64,000 nucleotides of DNA, from the NCBI GenBank assembly GCA_910589415.1, contig OU342630.1, forward strand, positions 77,620,186 to 77,684,185, written 5' to 3'. The position numbers and the translations under genes were made by a program. The notes under the pieces are model-generated. The model was not told where the DNA came from, searched no databases, and was given only the letters and a program-made list of their open reading frames with translations. How positions within the stretch are numbered: position 1 is the stretch's first letter; every line of letters starts with the position of its first letter. The DNA comes from Malachius bipustulatus (Eukaryota; Arthropoda; Insecta; Coleoptera; Melyridae). Of this stretch, positions 32,101 through 44,589 are shown in pieces.

Positions 32101-35100
32101 GAGGTGGAGTCATCAAGGAGTCACAAAAAAGAGTTTAAAAAATCTCTCTTGTAATTGTCCCAGATATTATGCAGAGGTAAAGTTCACAACTTTAATATCA
32201 ACTTCTTTAATGACTATTTTGAAGATTTTTTTTCTTAAAATAAAGATTAATATAACTTTTAAATTAAAAACAGGTAATAAATCTTACTTTCAAGGTAAAT
32301 ATAGGAAAATTTACTTTTAATTGACTGTATGGTTAATATAACTTTGAAGTTAGAAATAGGCAACAATACGGTAAAATAGCCCAATTTTCACCCTGTTGTT
32401 AAATTTGACCAAAAGGCTTTTTATTGTCTGTATTGGTCTTCAAAGTATAAAACTGACTTAAATCCTTGAAAGTCGAAAGTTGAGTAAAATGTAAAAGTAT
32501 GTTTGACTAAAATAGGACAGAATTTCTTAACCTTCACAGAAACGACCAATTTTCCTCCTTGGGGGTTCACTTAAATTATTTTAATATGCCAAATAAAATA
32601 AAATTTATACAGAGTGTTAAAAAAAAGTTCGAATATTTGGAGAGGGCACAGTATGGATCAAAATAAGTCTAAAAATCTACAGATACATGGGTCAAAGAAA
32701 CAAACAACAAAACTAATTGGATGGTTTCGCAGATACGGAGGATTTTCTTTTTTTAACATTTTGGGTATAGACATTTTTTTAGTATGTAGGTGCAAACAAA
32801 CGATAGAAAATCATAAACAAAACCTAAAAGATTGAACAAGGTGATAAAAAGATAAGGTGATATTTTAATAAAATATTAATTTGTCACAAAATTGTTTATT
32901 TTTTGCAAAACTCGCATTTAATTATTACTTAATGTGTGTTTCACTTATTAATCGCCGACTACGATAATAATTTGCAAGTTTTTTTCAAAAAAAATAAAAA
33001 GTTCAAAAAAGAACAATTTATTCAAAAATTATTGTTTGATTGCATACCACCTTACCTTTTTTATCATCTTATATCCAATCTTTTGGTTTTGTTTTTAAAT
33101 TTATATCGTTTGTTTGTACCTATACATACTAAAAAAATGTGCATACAGGGTGAGCTACATCTTCTGGGAATTAGGAGAAGAATTGGGATCTGGGAAGAGA
33201 TACGGACTCGCTTAAATTGGGGCAAAGTTGATAAATCTTACGGTCAATGATAATCTGGGAAGAATTTTAGTTGAATGAATGAAAAAACTGTATGAAAATA
33301 CTGAAATTTTTTAATTTAAAATTCTCATCTATACCTCATGACCGAAATAATGTGCAGTAACTGACACTACTAAGAAAGGAATTTCGAAGCAGCGGCAAGC
33401 AGAAACTTAGGTTTGGAGGAACATTTTCTGTTTGCCTCCCTTCTTCAGTGAAAGTGTTCCCCCAAACGTACGTTACTGTTTGCCGCTTTTCCGAAATTGC
33501 TTTTTTAGTAATTTTAAATCAACTGCCATCATCAATTTATTTTTTTAAATACGGACCTGGATTTTTTTTTATTTTGAAAGGAAAAGGTGCCCTTAATTGA
33601 TTCTATTCAGTTTTTTTTTTTGTTTTCTGAGATTTGGAAAATTCATTAACCATTTTTTTTAATATTCAATACGGTTGTGAATTGAAAAAATAACAAATAA
33701 ATCCATTTTTCATGACTATACTTTTGTAAAAAAAGTGAATTATTTATTATAAATAATTTATTCCAGAAACGTATCGAATTTTCTTATATTTTTTTCTTAA
33801 TGATATTTCCAAATCGTAGAAGAGAAAAAAACTGATTAAAATGAATTAAAGGCACAAGAATAAAATCCAGGTTCGTATTAAAAAAATAAAATCATGGCAG
33901 CGTAAATTCGAAACATGTAACCCTCAATCTTATTACATATTTTGACATGACCGTGAGAATGTGCTTTAAGTTTTTCGATATCTTTTCAAATAAGCCAACT
34001 AGACGGGAATTTAAAATTTCAAAAAATTCAGTCTTTTCACTTTTTTCAAAAACTATCGAATATAACAAAAAAATTTTCTCAGATTATTATTATTGTGCTT
34101 TAAATTTAGCAGCTTTGCGCCAATTAAACCGAGTCCGTATCTGTTCTAGTTTCCGAGATTCCAATGATGTAGCTCTAATTTAACTCACCCTGTATACCCA
34201 AAATGTAAAAAGAAAAGAAAATCCTCCGTATCATCGACACCGTCAAATTTGCGTGCCCGTGTTCATTCAATTTTTTTTTACTTATTTTTGTTCATACTAT
34301 ACCCTCTCCAAATTTTCGATCTTTTTTTAACACTTCTTTTAATCAAAAAAAGAAGATCTAAAACCGATTATAAAAAATTACCTCTGTGTAATTGTAGTTC
34401 ACAATGCTATCGTGTTTTTCGTAAGTGATTAAGAAATCGGTGACATTATCATCATTGAAGTAAGCTGGTGTAGGGATAATGTTACTTTCCGAATTCGGAA
34501 CCGTGAAGTTCCAAATTTGCTGAAAATTCAAACCATTGAAAGCAACTATAGTTGAGTTGAGCATCCCTATCACGATATCTTCTACGTTATCTCCGGTTAT
34601 ATCCACGCGAATAGCTTGGGTCAGCATCCCCTTAAAATCGTCGTGGTATATTGTTGTGAAAGTCTGAAAATTGGAAATTGGAACAAAATGTAATCGATAT
34701 TAATTATTATAATTTAAAGGTAAATCCAATACAAGAGTACAAGAGCTTGACGATTACTTGAAATCGTAACGACCAGAAATGTCACTAAGTTTTTTTTTCT
34801 AAACAAAATTTCAAGAAGTACCTATTAAGTTTCTTTGATGACGGAGAGATGAGGGTTTTTGCGCTCTCTGCTCTGAAGCGACAATTTCAGAGAGGGAGGA
34901 TCACGCTTGTAGCAGCTTTCAAATAGCAAGGATAAATGATTCCTCTCGAAAATCGCTCCTCGAAGCCCTTTTAAGTGAATCCGTATAGAATCTGTGGAGT
35001 TAAGCTTGCGAGTTGTTGAGGAAGAGAAATCGTTGGGATTGTAACGAAAACATCTGAGATGAGAGGATAGAAAATCGTGGACGACAGTTATGCCCATCTA

Positions 35101-38100
35101 ATGATAGGTTCTCCTTTAATAACTGCAGCTTGATCGATAAATTAATTCGTCGGGCAATATAATAAAGTACCTTAATGAGAACGAGGAGGAATTCATTGAA
35201 ATTCCCAGACAGAAATAAATTGAACGTCTAGTGAAAAATAAAGGATAAGCTTCGTTTATTCGGATAGTGAGACACTCCGAAAGCGTAAAAAGTTTAAGAT
35301 GTCCAGGTGCAGAGTAGGTGTAGAGATAATAAGTCCCGGAAGTCGCGATAATGAAGTGAACAAAAATACAGTCACCGAGAAATAGTTTCCTACTAGATAC
35401 CTCTCCGGGCGGGAAACCGTACGAAAATTATATAATAGTGATTAAATTATCGATCGAAATATCGAAATTATGGAAGAGCTTAGCAAGGTGAGCACCCTTG
35501 AGCTTGGAATGCTCAAGGGTGCTCCAGAGAAACACCTTGGAACCTTTCTGGATATAGAGGGAGCTTTTGGCAACACCCTTTTGACTCTATCAAACGGGAA
35601 GTGAAATAAAACATTTTGCATAAACCTTTTACACAATAATGATGGAAAACTTACCAAATTTCCATGAAGTGTCGCCGTCAAGGGCGACACATCCAAGTCT
35701 CCCTGACTTATAGGACTCCCAGTTCCAAAAAGCACCAGATAATCGCCGCTACTGTTGATTTTCAGTAATTGAGGCATGAAGTAGGTGGTAGTCTTGTTTG
35801 GAGTAGGGACTTCTTTCATAACTTTCCCATCTTTCCCAGAGAGAAACACCAGAAATCCCTCTTTTTCTGAAAGAAAATGTGTTATTAAATTGTGATTCAC
35901 ACTCTGCTGATATCTTGTTTTTACTTCCTGTCGTATATGATGTTAATATATCAGGAACTTTGTCATCGTCTTGGTCTGGTATGAAATTACCGACATACAC
36001 GTCGTAAGTATTTTGATGGACCTGCCATATTATGGAACCATTTCTTGCGTTGATAACTGCTATTGTCTGCAATTAAATGTGTTCATGAAAATAGTGTGCC
36101 CTATTGTTGAATTGGGATTGTCATAGTATTGTTGCTTTCTATTAATAAAACTCTTTCGGAAATCATTTCGGAACAGTGCAATATGCTACTATGATTTTTA
36201 CATACGTGAATGAGTAGAAAATTATTTTTATGGCACTTACCCCTTCAGTTCCTATTGCAAGGCAATCATTAAAACCATCTAAATTTACATCCGCTGTACA
36301 TTGTAGAAAAAATATTGTATCATTAATCCAAGTCCGCCACAAGATATTTCCGTTTGTGCCGTTCAAAGCAATAACGCCACCTTCGCAAGGGGGTTGCACC
36401 CCCATGAATATCAGGCAGAATACGTCAGGTGGAAGAATATGATAGTTATTGTCACCTAAAAACAACAGAAAGTTGTAAATGTAAGAACTAAAAATATCTG
36501 TGAAGTAACTGAGAATTGAGGTGTTTGACCATCAACGTGTAACGTAGTAGGTAGCATGTGTCAACCAATTTCGTCATAGTTATTTTGGTAGGATGTCCTT
36601 AGGTAGGGTGTCCCCATGTCCTTACAAGAATGTTTGAACCATTTCGCCCCCTTCCCCCTCCCTAAAAAAAGTGCTCCCATGCATTCGGTATTCTTCTCAT
36701 TATAGAAGTTTTCCATGTTTTATAAGTTGCGCTTGTCTATAGAAGAATTTTTGTTATTTTTTAATTTTTTGAAATGGATCAAAACGTTCTTGTAAAGATT
36801 TTCTTAAAATAGCTCATCCTTCCGCCGTGGCGACCGTTTTATCCTATTTTTTTGAGTTTGAGTGACATATCTTCTATAGCCAAAATTCTTACAGAAATAA
36901 TAAAAGAAACTAATCTATTGATGTCAAAAGCTGTTTTTCAAAACTCCACGCTTAGCTCAAATCGAAATTTTTAATAGGCGAGACTCAGCCAAGGCTTTTA
37001 AGCTGAGCACATCATTTTTTCGCCAATTAAGTACTACTTAACGTTAAATTATGATATTTTATCGTCATTGGGACGTCATTTCTCACGTCAATTAACGTCG
37101 CCAAACCCCAAAAAATGACGTCATCTTGACGTTGCTCTGCTTCCTGCTACCGTGTTGCTATAACGAAAAATATAACATTATGGTGAATACATGAAGGCGA
37201 ATCAGGCACATAAAATTTTAACGTCATTTTTGTTAATTTTTTTGAGTTGAACACACGAGATTTTCGACAATTGTTACTTGTTGTGTTATGACATTTTATC
37301 GTCATTAGGACGTCATTCTCACGTCAGTTGACGTCGATGTTAGTTTATGACGTCGATATTGCTATAACGAAAAACTCAACATTATAGAAATATATGACAT
37401 GAAGGGGAATCTGGGACATAAAACTTTGGGGTCATTTTTGTTTATTCTTTTGAGTAGAATACAAGACTTTTTCGTTAATTATTGTTACTTATTAGTATTA
37501 TACTATGACATTTTAACGTCATTATAACGTTATTCTCACGTCAATTTGACGTCGCGAAACACCAAAATATTACGTCTAGCTGACGTTGCTCTGCTACCGT
37601 GTTGCTATAACGAAAAACTCTACATTATGGTAAATATGCACAATAATTATTATTATTATTGAAGTCGTGGCTGCGCTCCTTCTCCAAACAGGGGTAAATT
37701 GTATTTACCCTTAATAAACAATACTGTGAATTGGATTCATAAAAACTCATGTATTTTGTGAAATAAAACCGTCTTGGAAATATTTCAAGAAATAAAACTT
37801 AGCTAAGTTTGTTTATTATTGGGAGGATGAGGTGGAATGTAAATTTCAGATACATCATCTATGCATCAAATCGCACTCCGGTTGCACATAAAAATTCCGT
37901 TAACTAAAAATTGATATTTACGTCTTCTCTCAACTATATTTCTGCTCTTACCCCTCATAAAGAATAACCCTTAGGGGTGGTAATTTTAGTATTTTATGTT
38001 CACCTACCGGTCCCAAATCCAAATAGAACATCGGCGATCCCATCAGTATTCACGTCTAGACTTCTCATCGGTGACTCGGACGTGAGTTTGGGCAAATTTA

Positions 38101-41100
38101 CACTCCAAACGTCAGTTACCTTCAGGCTGCTGCAAGTCAATAATTTAGGGGCTGAATCTCGGGGCTTGGATTTAGATATTATCCAGCTCCTCAGCATGTC
38201 TAAAGGTAACGGGTATATAGACACAAGGACTATCACCAATGCTATCAATGCTGAAACAAGAGTAAAAGCATCATGTTAGGATAAAAAAAAATTCCACTCT
38301 TGACGAATATGATTCCGATGATTGATGTTAACATGTTTATTAATTGATTAATTAATTAATTAATTTAACCACCACAACAGATTTACATCCAATTATTAGA
38401 TAGAAATGCTTGGTGTCAAAATTCAGACGCCATAATAATTGACCAAAGAATGGCAGCATCATATTCAAAGAAAGAACAATAATTGTAATATACACAAATA
38501 AGAAGGGCAACAATACATAAAAAATATATAAAAATACCAAAATTAACTAAATTTATCAAAGGGAATTAAATAAAATTATTTAAAATGGAGTCTTGGGTTA
38601 ACTTAAAATGTATTTTTTAATCTGATATATGTAACTATATATACACTACTATATATAACTCGTGGTAACCGCTATTGCCTGAAAGAGACCTGAGCAGGAA
38701 CATATACCTAAAGAGATATTTAGAAGAGAATGTCAGATGTGTTCATTCAACAAAACCCCAGAGAAACCCCATAGTCATTTACAAGCGCCGATCTTCAAGA
38801 CTTCTAAAACCAAATTGGTCCAGAAATTCCTTCTCTGGATAGCCTGGCAGGTCATATGGACTTGCTAACTTTTTAATGTAGAAATGATAAAAAACGGTGC
38901 TATGCATGGTCAAGATTTGGGCGATGAAATTTGTAACTTCATCGAAGACCAGATAACACAACCATAGCTTGCACAAGCAAAACGAGGTTAAGAAAGAGAG
39001 GAATCGGGGTGAAATATTGCCCAAAATCAAAGGAATTTCAGACGAACGAGTCAAGCATTTTAAATGCAGAGGAGATCCCAATTTTAATATGTTTGCTTCA
39101 GGAAAGCTTAGGGTCGACTGGATGGGCTGTATATTTTGGTATAGTACTGATGGGGAGTCAGTACTGTAACAACCACCCCCCTCCCCCAATGATCGTCTAG
39201 AAAATGCCGCTAGGACCCACTTCTCGTTGTGTTGTTTCTTGTAGCCACCCTCGGTTCTCGGATAGGATATGCAAAAGCTCAGGAGTCAAGAAATACCTGT
39301 GTGATCAACCTTTCTTTAAGATTACAGAATCAAATGATATCACTATTTCATCTATATTTCAAACTGGATGTCATTTCATTCCTTACAATGAAATCTTAAA
39401 TTTCCTTATCTTAATTTTCTATTAGTTAATAATTTACATTGCAGCTGGTTAAATAGAGACCTGCTTGAGTCATTTAAATCATCTTACTCTCTGTTTGCCT
39501 AGTTTGTGTGAGAGTTGTAAAAAATCCCGAATGACAATGAATTGAATGGATTGGTGGTTTCACTTTCGCTTGGGTGTTTGGGTTTCAATTGAGACTTACA
39601 GTGTTGCGAGATTGGGCAGTTTTACTTCAATTTCAAGCTTGTGGTTTCTACTTTCTTCTATTCGACTGACCGTTTGCTCGTGCTACCCTTTTAGGTATCA
39701 CACGTCTTCAGAGCGTGTTAAAGATTCCCTCGTAGTTTTTAACGGTCGTATATAGGTGAAAGTCCAATCTATTGTTGAGGCGGTATAAATAAAGGATTCT
39801 GGAATTCTCGCTTGCAAATGGTTTTTCTTAATTAATGCCGGGCTTCTTAAGTTTCACTGATGAGGATTATTTTGTATAAAAAACTGCTTACCCTCGGGTA
39901 AGCTGGTATATTACAATACAGAAGTTAGTTTTTTCATTACATGACATGGTATTCCCTTAGTATACTTAATAATGGTCTCACCATGAGACGTTCTAATCTT
40001 TAACTCCGACCGAAAAGATTTCAGCAACTCCAGTTCATCAGATCATCTCTGATAGTAATGAACTTGAATTCATTGCAGTATTTCAGATTGCAAATCCTGC
40101 AAACCTACCTTAATTGTGTAAAATGGGATAAGGTGTGGTTGCGTTGTTGAGAAGAGCTCATAAGGGGGGAGGTCTGGAATTTGTTGATGTACGACAGAGT
40201 CAATGTGCTGAACGGATGAGACATTTAGGCCTTTCCTCTTGAACTACTGAGAGAGCCTGGCAGGCCGCTGCATGGGACTTTTGCAACCGAGGCAAAACCC
40301 ATAACGATCAAGTTGAAACATCTTCTAATTTTATTTACGTTAGCCACAGCAGGTTCCACAGCAAATGAAGGTAATAGATTGGGGAGCAGACAGATTCGCC
40401 GAAAGGTCTGAAATTCTTCACGTTGAGATTACCCAATTCCCTTCCAGTCGATTCCAGTACTCGATGAATCGAGAAGCTTCGAGGTGTATTTAGGGGCAGA
40501 CCCCACATATGAGAATATAGTACTAGTTTGTTCGTCGGATCTGTGCCTTATATCAGCAGCTGCCTAGAGGTGTACATTCCTTTTTGATAGGTTGAGAAAT
40601 CCCAGTTTTTGGGCAGCTGCCTTGACAAGACCAGTAAATAAGTCATACGCTTGTGTTTTGAGAGCATTGAATTGAACCAAGATTATCAGAGCCCCAATCC
40701 ACAATAGCACTTACGTCAGAATTGATACTGTTCACGCTTATTAGTTGCCTTTTGGTAGGGATTATCTGTGAGTACATTATTTGTAACCGGAAAAACCATG
40801 AATCTGGTAAGAAAAGCCGTTCAATTATCCAGTTTTTTCGTTTTAAAACCAAATAAATAGGAAACAATACTAGTTTGAGTGTTATTCGGTGCTATTTCAC
40901 AAAGCTCGTCAATATCTTCATCCTCAAAATTGTTATTATAATTTAACATCGATTTTATTCTAATTTGACTAGACTAATCGATTTTCATTCCAGTTGAACG
41001 AAAATGTAAACAAACTTAACATGGAATTGGGTCGTTGACAATTCTCATTGATTCAGTAAAAATTATACTGATCAACACTCGCACAAACACAACTTCCGAG

Positions 41101-44100
41101 CAAGCCGTTTGGGTTAATTGTATGTTAGAGGATCCAACTTTATTAATATTTTTTTGAACGAAAAAGGTTTATCATCAATTAATACTGTATTGAAATTTAC
41201 GTCTAAAACATCGACGTATTATCTTCATTATCCACAACAAAAGACTGCACAAAAGATTTTGGGAAAACCTACTAATAATAGTTATTATTGTCAAACAATA
41301 ATAAATTACTATTGTTTTGTAATTTGCTAATTTGGTGTGTAAAACACAGGCCTCTCTTTCATTTATGTTACCAAAAATATAAATTACAACGGACAACGCA
41401 AAATCGTTATGGAAATTGGCTCCCTGTCAAATTTGTTGTAACTTTGGAGATTCGTACTATTCGATGAGTGGATCGGAAATCTCCATGGGCATAAGTCCAC
41501 GAAACCTCCTGTTTTCGAGATATTCACCTCTGAAGATGGATCTTTTTTCTCTCATGACATCCTGTACATTTACGCATATATTTTTGAATAGTGGCCACCA
41601 TAACTTGAAAACGTACCAAGAAAACTGAAGATGTACGAGAAAAACGCCGAAACAGGTCGATTTTGTTTTCGAGGGGGGCATATTTTCGTGACAAATTTAA
41701 CTACCCAAGTTCACCCAAGTCGCTGGATAGGACGAAGAGGTGCAATTGAGTGGTCTCCTCGGTCACCCGATTTAAGCAGTCCTCTGGATTTCTTTTTATG
41801 GGGACACATACAAATCAAAGTTTATACCCGAGACTCTGGTAGACCTGCAAGAAAGAATCGTTAACGCATGTCGCGAAGTGACACCGCAAGTGCTGCAGAA
41901 TGTGCCACAACGGTTTGAAAATAATCTGTATCATTTGTATGGAGGTTGGTGGACGACATTTTCAACATTTACTGTAATGATACCGTACGTTTTAAGGAGA
42001 AATCTATTTAATTTTTGAACTTTTCGGGAAATTCATTAGTGGCATTTCAAAGGTCCATACTTCGCAACGAGACACATAATTTCAAAAATTAAAAAAGCGA
42101 TGCTTAAGGAATTAAAAGTCCTCTTAAAACAAAATGACATTCATTGCGATGACCCCCATTCCCATTTGAAAAAATTTGGGGGATAAAGTAGGAGGGTAAA
42201 AAAAAAACCCGAGTAGGAGGGTAAAATTTTTTGGATTATGTTTTCTGCGTCAAAAGTTGTCCCTCTCACAAAGTTGACCCTCTTCGGCGTTTTTCGCGTA
42301 CATCTTCAGTTTTCAATTTTTAAACCTGGTACGTTTTCGCTGGGCCACCCTATAATTGTACTTATTTTTAAGACAAATGTTAGTTATATCATTTGTTAAG
42401 ATTGACAGGCTGGTTCTGTTACAGCTAGCTGTGTAGCTACATTTTTAGTCTATTGATCCATTTTCGAGAAAATCGAGAAGAAATTTTCATTTTATGGTGT
42501 CATTTTCATAATTGAATGGTACAGGATTACAGCCCGCTCAGTTACAAATAAGTTACAGATTTAGAGAAAATATATTTTTAAATGTTTGAGGTCTAATAAG
42601 GTTTTAGGAAAAATTGATCCACAAACGATAATATCATTAGGTACTCTAGAATCGCAGATACACGAAAGCTTTGCTAATAAACAAGAACTCTTAGCCATCT
42701 TCTTCGACTCAGAAAAAGCCTAAGTAGATCACATGGAGACACAGAATACTATAGAAATCCTCTCAGCAGATGATTCGGGGGTATGTTAACATTCATCAGG
42801 AACTTTTTAAGCAATAGATGCTTTATAGAGTCAAAGTAAATGGTTCCCTATATGCAATAGAAAGATGCAAACGGTTTACCTACCTATACCCCAAGGATCT
42901 ATCCAGAGTCTTAACTTATCCCTGGTGGTGATTAATGATGTTATGCACTCCACAATGTTACCTTCCCGCAGTCAAAATAGGCAGAAAATAGCAGATGATT
43001 CGGGGGTATGTTAACATTCATCAGGAACTTTTTAAGCAATAGATGCTTTAGAGTCAAAGTAAATGGTTCCCTATATGCAATAGAAAGATGCAAACGGTTT
43101 ACCTACCTATACCCCAAGGATCTATCCAGAGTCTTAACTTATCCCTGGTGGTGATTAATGATGTTATGCACTCCACAATGTTACCTTCCCGCAGTCAAAA
43201 TAAACATATTATGAGGACGACATCGTCGTATACATAAAAGGGAAGAATTGTACAGTCGATGCAGCAACAAATGCAACTCTCATATTCAAAGACACTGTAC
43301 TGGATTACGTTGAAAAGATTAAATTTCTTGGAGTCTTGGAGTTTTTGACAAAAATGTTATTAGATGGCATTTTAAACAAAAAATGACTTCAATTACATTA
43401 TTATTATTGACCTTAACAATTAAAATTACAAGAACGTCAAAAATCTGTTACAAAAATTAAAACTCAAATTGAAAACCTTATCCGATTTTCTCAAAAATGA
43501 CTCAACAGACTGGGAACGTAACTACATCAGCCACAGAAGCAGCTTTTCAATCTTAACAAACAATTTAACTTTTTATTTTTATTTTTTCACTCCTTACTTT
43601 GAATAATCTCTCCATATACCTACTGATGAATGATAAAATAAAATTCGATAAAATAAAATGTCTGAAGATGCTACTTTGAAAGTAGCGAAATATGTGTAAT
43701 ATTTATAATATCCATGTCAGTATACAGTAGAATTTTTTAAAACATTATTGTTTTATCAGCCATATCGTAGGATCCAACTAAACATTTCTCTATAAAACAC
43801 TTTAAGAAGGTTGGGGGGGGGGGTTAAAAATATATGCGTGACTATGCCAAAAGAAAAATCCATCTTCAGAGATGAGTGTCTCGAGAGAACGAGTTTTTCT
43901 GGGCTTCCGGCTTATATGCCCATATGGAGACTTCTGATTTACTCATCGAATATTACCGACCTCAAAGTTACAACAATTTCACCAGGACCCAATTCCCATA
44001 AGCAGCATTCTGCGGGGTTTTAAAAAAATTATTTTAACCTTAAATAAAAAATTGGTACCTGACTCAATAAAATTTTTTGTCTCCACATGCAGAGATTTAT

Positions 44101-44589
44101 TTTTCATGAATGAGATCGTATCAGGATTTCTCAAACTAGGTAACACGGAAGAGCCTTTTGGATCATTAGAGATCATACGACCAGAGTCTTGGAGCCAAAT
44201 TATTAATTAAAAGGTTTATTGGTACTTAGGGAAGTAGGTACTTACCGACAATTACACTAAGGCCAAATATTACATAACATAAAGGCTTGCAGAATGTTTT
44301 ACAGTTAGACTTATTCTTCAGTCTGTTTGTTAAATTATTCTTTTCACTTTTTCTTCTTGGTGCCATCAAGGGGCGTTTGACATTCAATTCCTCCGCTAAC
44401 TGTAACAATAATCAAATTAAAAATTAATTATCAAAACCTTATGGTTCATTTCTTTTAAATAGTTACCTTATAACTATTTTTACCATCTCGTATAAAAACT
44501 TCATCCTCCACATCACTCAAGTCATCTTCATCCAAAGAAACACTTTCCCTTACCTCTCCAGAGAGAGTCATGCCTGTGTATGATGCCAT
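29147..44589 (-). CDS. FAM234 (ITFG3)-family type II membrane protein
   Basis: Thirteen exons: 44589-44467, 44399-44246, 38250-38008, 36455-36241, 36066-35925, 35866-35655, 34663-34382, 32038-31855, 31804-31703, 31471-31209, 30516-29907, 29838-29692 and 29433-29147. All have GT/AG borders and total 2,964 nt, giving 987 residues. Layout: an acidic cytosolic N-terminus ('SLDEDDLSDVEDEVF'), one TM helix split by the 6-kb intron 2, and FG-GAP-like propeller repeats ('SLDVNTDGIADVLFGFGTG', 'TADVNLDGFNDCLAIGTEG', 'VDITGDNVEDIVIGM'). The conserved tail is 'SLGQMTVYRL..CMC' and 'SWQSYLGRNGDGLFGER'. Human relatives have about 550-620 residues; the excess is a charged, low-complexity stretch in exons 10-11. 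The function of FAM234 is poorly known. The introns hold most of the repeats listed here. Confidence 0.9.
30694..30990. repeat. Inverted repeat in FAM234 intron 10
   Basis: The left arm 30694-30760 (CACAGACACGTGTTGCACCC.. to ATCCGGAGGATGT) is reverse-complemented at 30922-30990. The arms are about 68 bp at roughly 85% identity, separated by about 160 bp. Probably a fold-back element; ends not resolved. Confidence 0.7.
32771..33140. mobile_element. Fold-back MITE nested in the 32614 element
   Basis: ACATTTTTTTAGTATGTAGG at left is mirrored by CCTATACATACTAAAAAAATGT at right. Inverted similarity continues past 'ACAAACGAT' and 'AAACAAAACC.AAAAGATTG' for about 90 bp. Confidence 0.65.
33144..34194. 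mobile_element. TACAGGGTGAG-type TIR element nested in the 32614 element
   Basis: The left end TACAGGGTGAGCTACATC and the right end (inward) TACAGGGTGAGTTAAATTAG.. continue into 'GATACGGACTCG.TTAAATTGG.GCAAAG' on both sides. The outer TA may be the target duplication. No intact frame is present. Confidence 0.7.
36980..37640. repeat. About 230-bp tandem repeat, three copies, rich in GACGT
   Basis: The unit marker TGA(T/C)ATTTTA(T/A)CGTCATT recurs at 37052, 37288 and 37517, and GTTGCTATAACGAAAAA at about 37152, 37367 and 37602. Units differ by about 15-25%. Each holds several ACGTCA/TGACGT words, including GACGTC palindromes. It lies in FAM234 intron 3. Confidence 0.8.
38700..40560 (-). mobile_element. 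Scattered LINE relics (low confidence)
   Basis: A minus-strand frame ending near 38783 reads 'YPEKEFLDQFGFRSLEDRRL', like the SLExRR box found downstream of LINE RT domains. Minus-strand 40560-40380 reads 'YSYMWGLPLNT..' with frame shifts, resembling the post-RT region of CR1/Jockey LINEs. All frames are broken. Most of the interval has no readable content. Confidence 0.35.
41592..42350 (+). mobile_element. Mariner-like element with transposase C-terminal relic
   Basis: The inverted ends are GTGGCCACCATAACTTGAAA.. and, inward from the right, GGGTGGCCCAGCGAAAACGT.. Both continue into 'ACTGAAGATGTACG.GAAAAACGCCGAA'. Inside, 41700-41960 reads 'SRWIGRRGAIEWSPRSPDLS' and 'PLDFFLWGHI', the C-terminal block of an insect DDE transposase, then frame-shifted 'ACREVTPQVLQNVPQRF'. 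The N-terminal part is deleted. Confidence 0.75.
42570..43350 (+). mobile_element. I-type LINE relic
   Basis: RT motifs include 'FANKQELLAIFFDSEKA' at about 42670, close to 'FANKQELIAVFYDLEKAFDT' in the 51.7-54.3 kb LINE, and a damaged catalytic box 'YEDDIVVYIKGK' at about 43208 (YADD to YEDD). It contains the 225-bp tandem duplication listed separately. Confidence 0.7.
42765..43202 (+). repeat. 225-bp tandem duplication inside LINE relic
   Basis: 42765-42980 and 42990-43202 are almost identical (AGCAGATGATTCGGGGGTAT.. to ..GCAGTCAAAATA). They differ by a few indels such as TTATAGAGTC versus TTAGAGTC. The near identity within a decayed LINE implies a recent duplication or an assembly artefact. 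Confidence 0.85.
43657..43697 (+). ncRNA. Hammerhead-like motif (Penelope type), second copy
   Basis: AAATGT, CTGAAGA, (T), GCTAC-tttgaaa-GTAGC, GAAA, T, ATGTGT. The core boxes CTGANGA and GAAA flank a perfect 5-bp stem II, and the outer words can pair as stem I with one mismatch. No clear UH cleavage site. It shares its layout with 8135-8181. Confidence 0.35.

Larger units (their letters stand above)
32614..34333. mobile_element. 1.7-kb long-TIR element, interrupted by two others
   Basis: Both ends read inward as GTGTTAAAAAAA-(A)G-TCGAA and then 'ATTTGGAGAGGG'. They stay similar for about 160 bp, through 'GATACGGAGGATTTTCTTTT' and 'ACATTTTGGGTATA'. Between the arms lie a fold-back element (32771-33140) and a TACAGGGTGAG element (33144-34194). 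No transposase is visible. It lies in FAM234 intron 7. Confidence 0.75.
41421..43988. mobile_element. 2.6-kb region bounded by 150-bp inverted arms
   Basis: The arm 41421-41585 (AAATTTGTTGTAACTTTG.. 'TATTCGATGAGT' .. 'ACGCATATATTTTT') recurs in inverse orientation at 43815-43988. Identity is moderate (about 75% by eye). Inside lie a mariner-like relic, a LINE relic with a tandem duplication and a hammerhead-like motif, so it is probably an old TIR element enlarged by later insertions. It lies in FAM234 intron 2. Confidence 0.55.
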
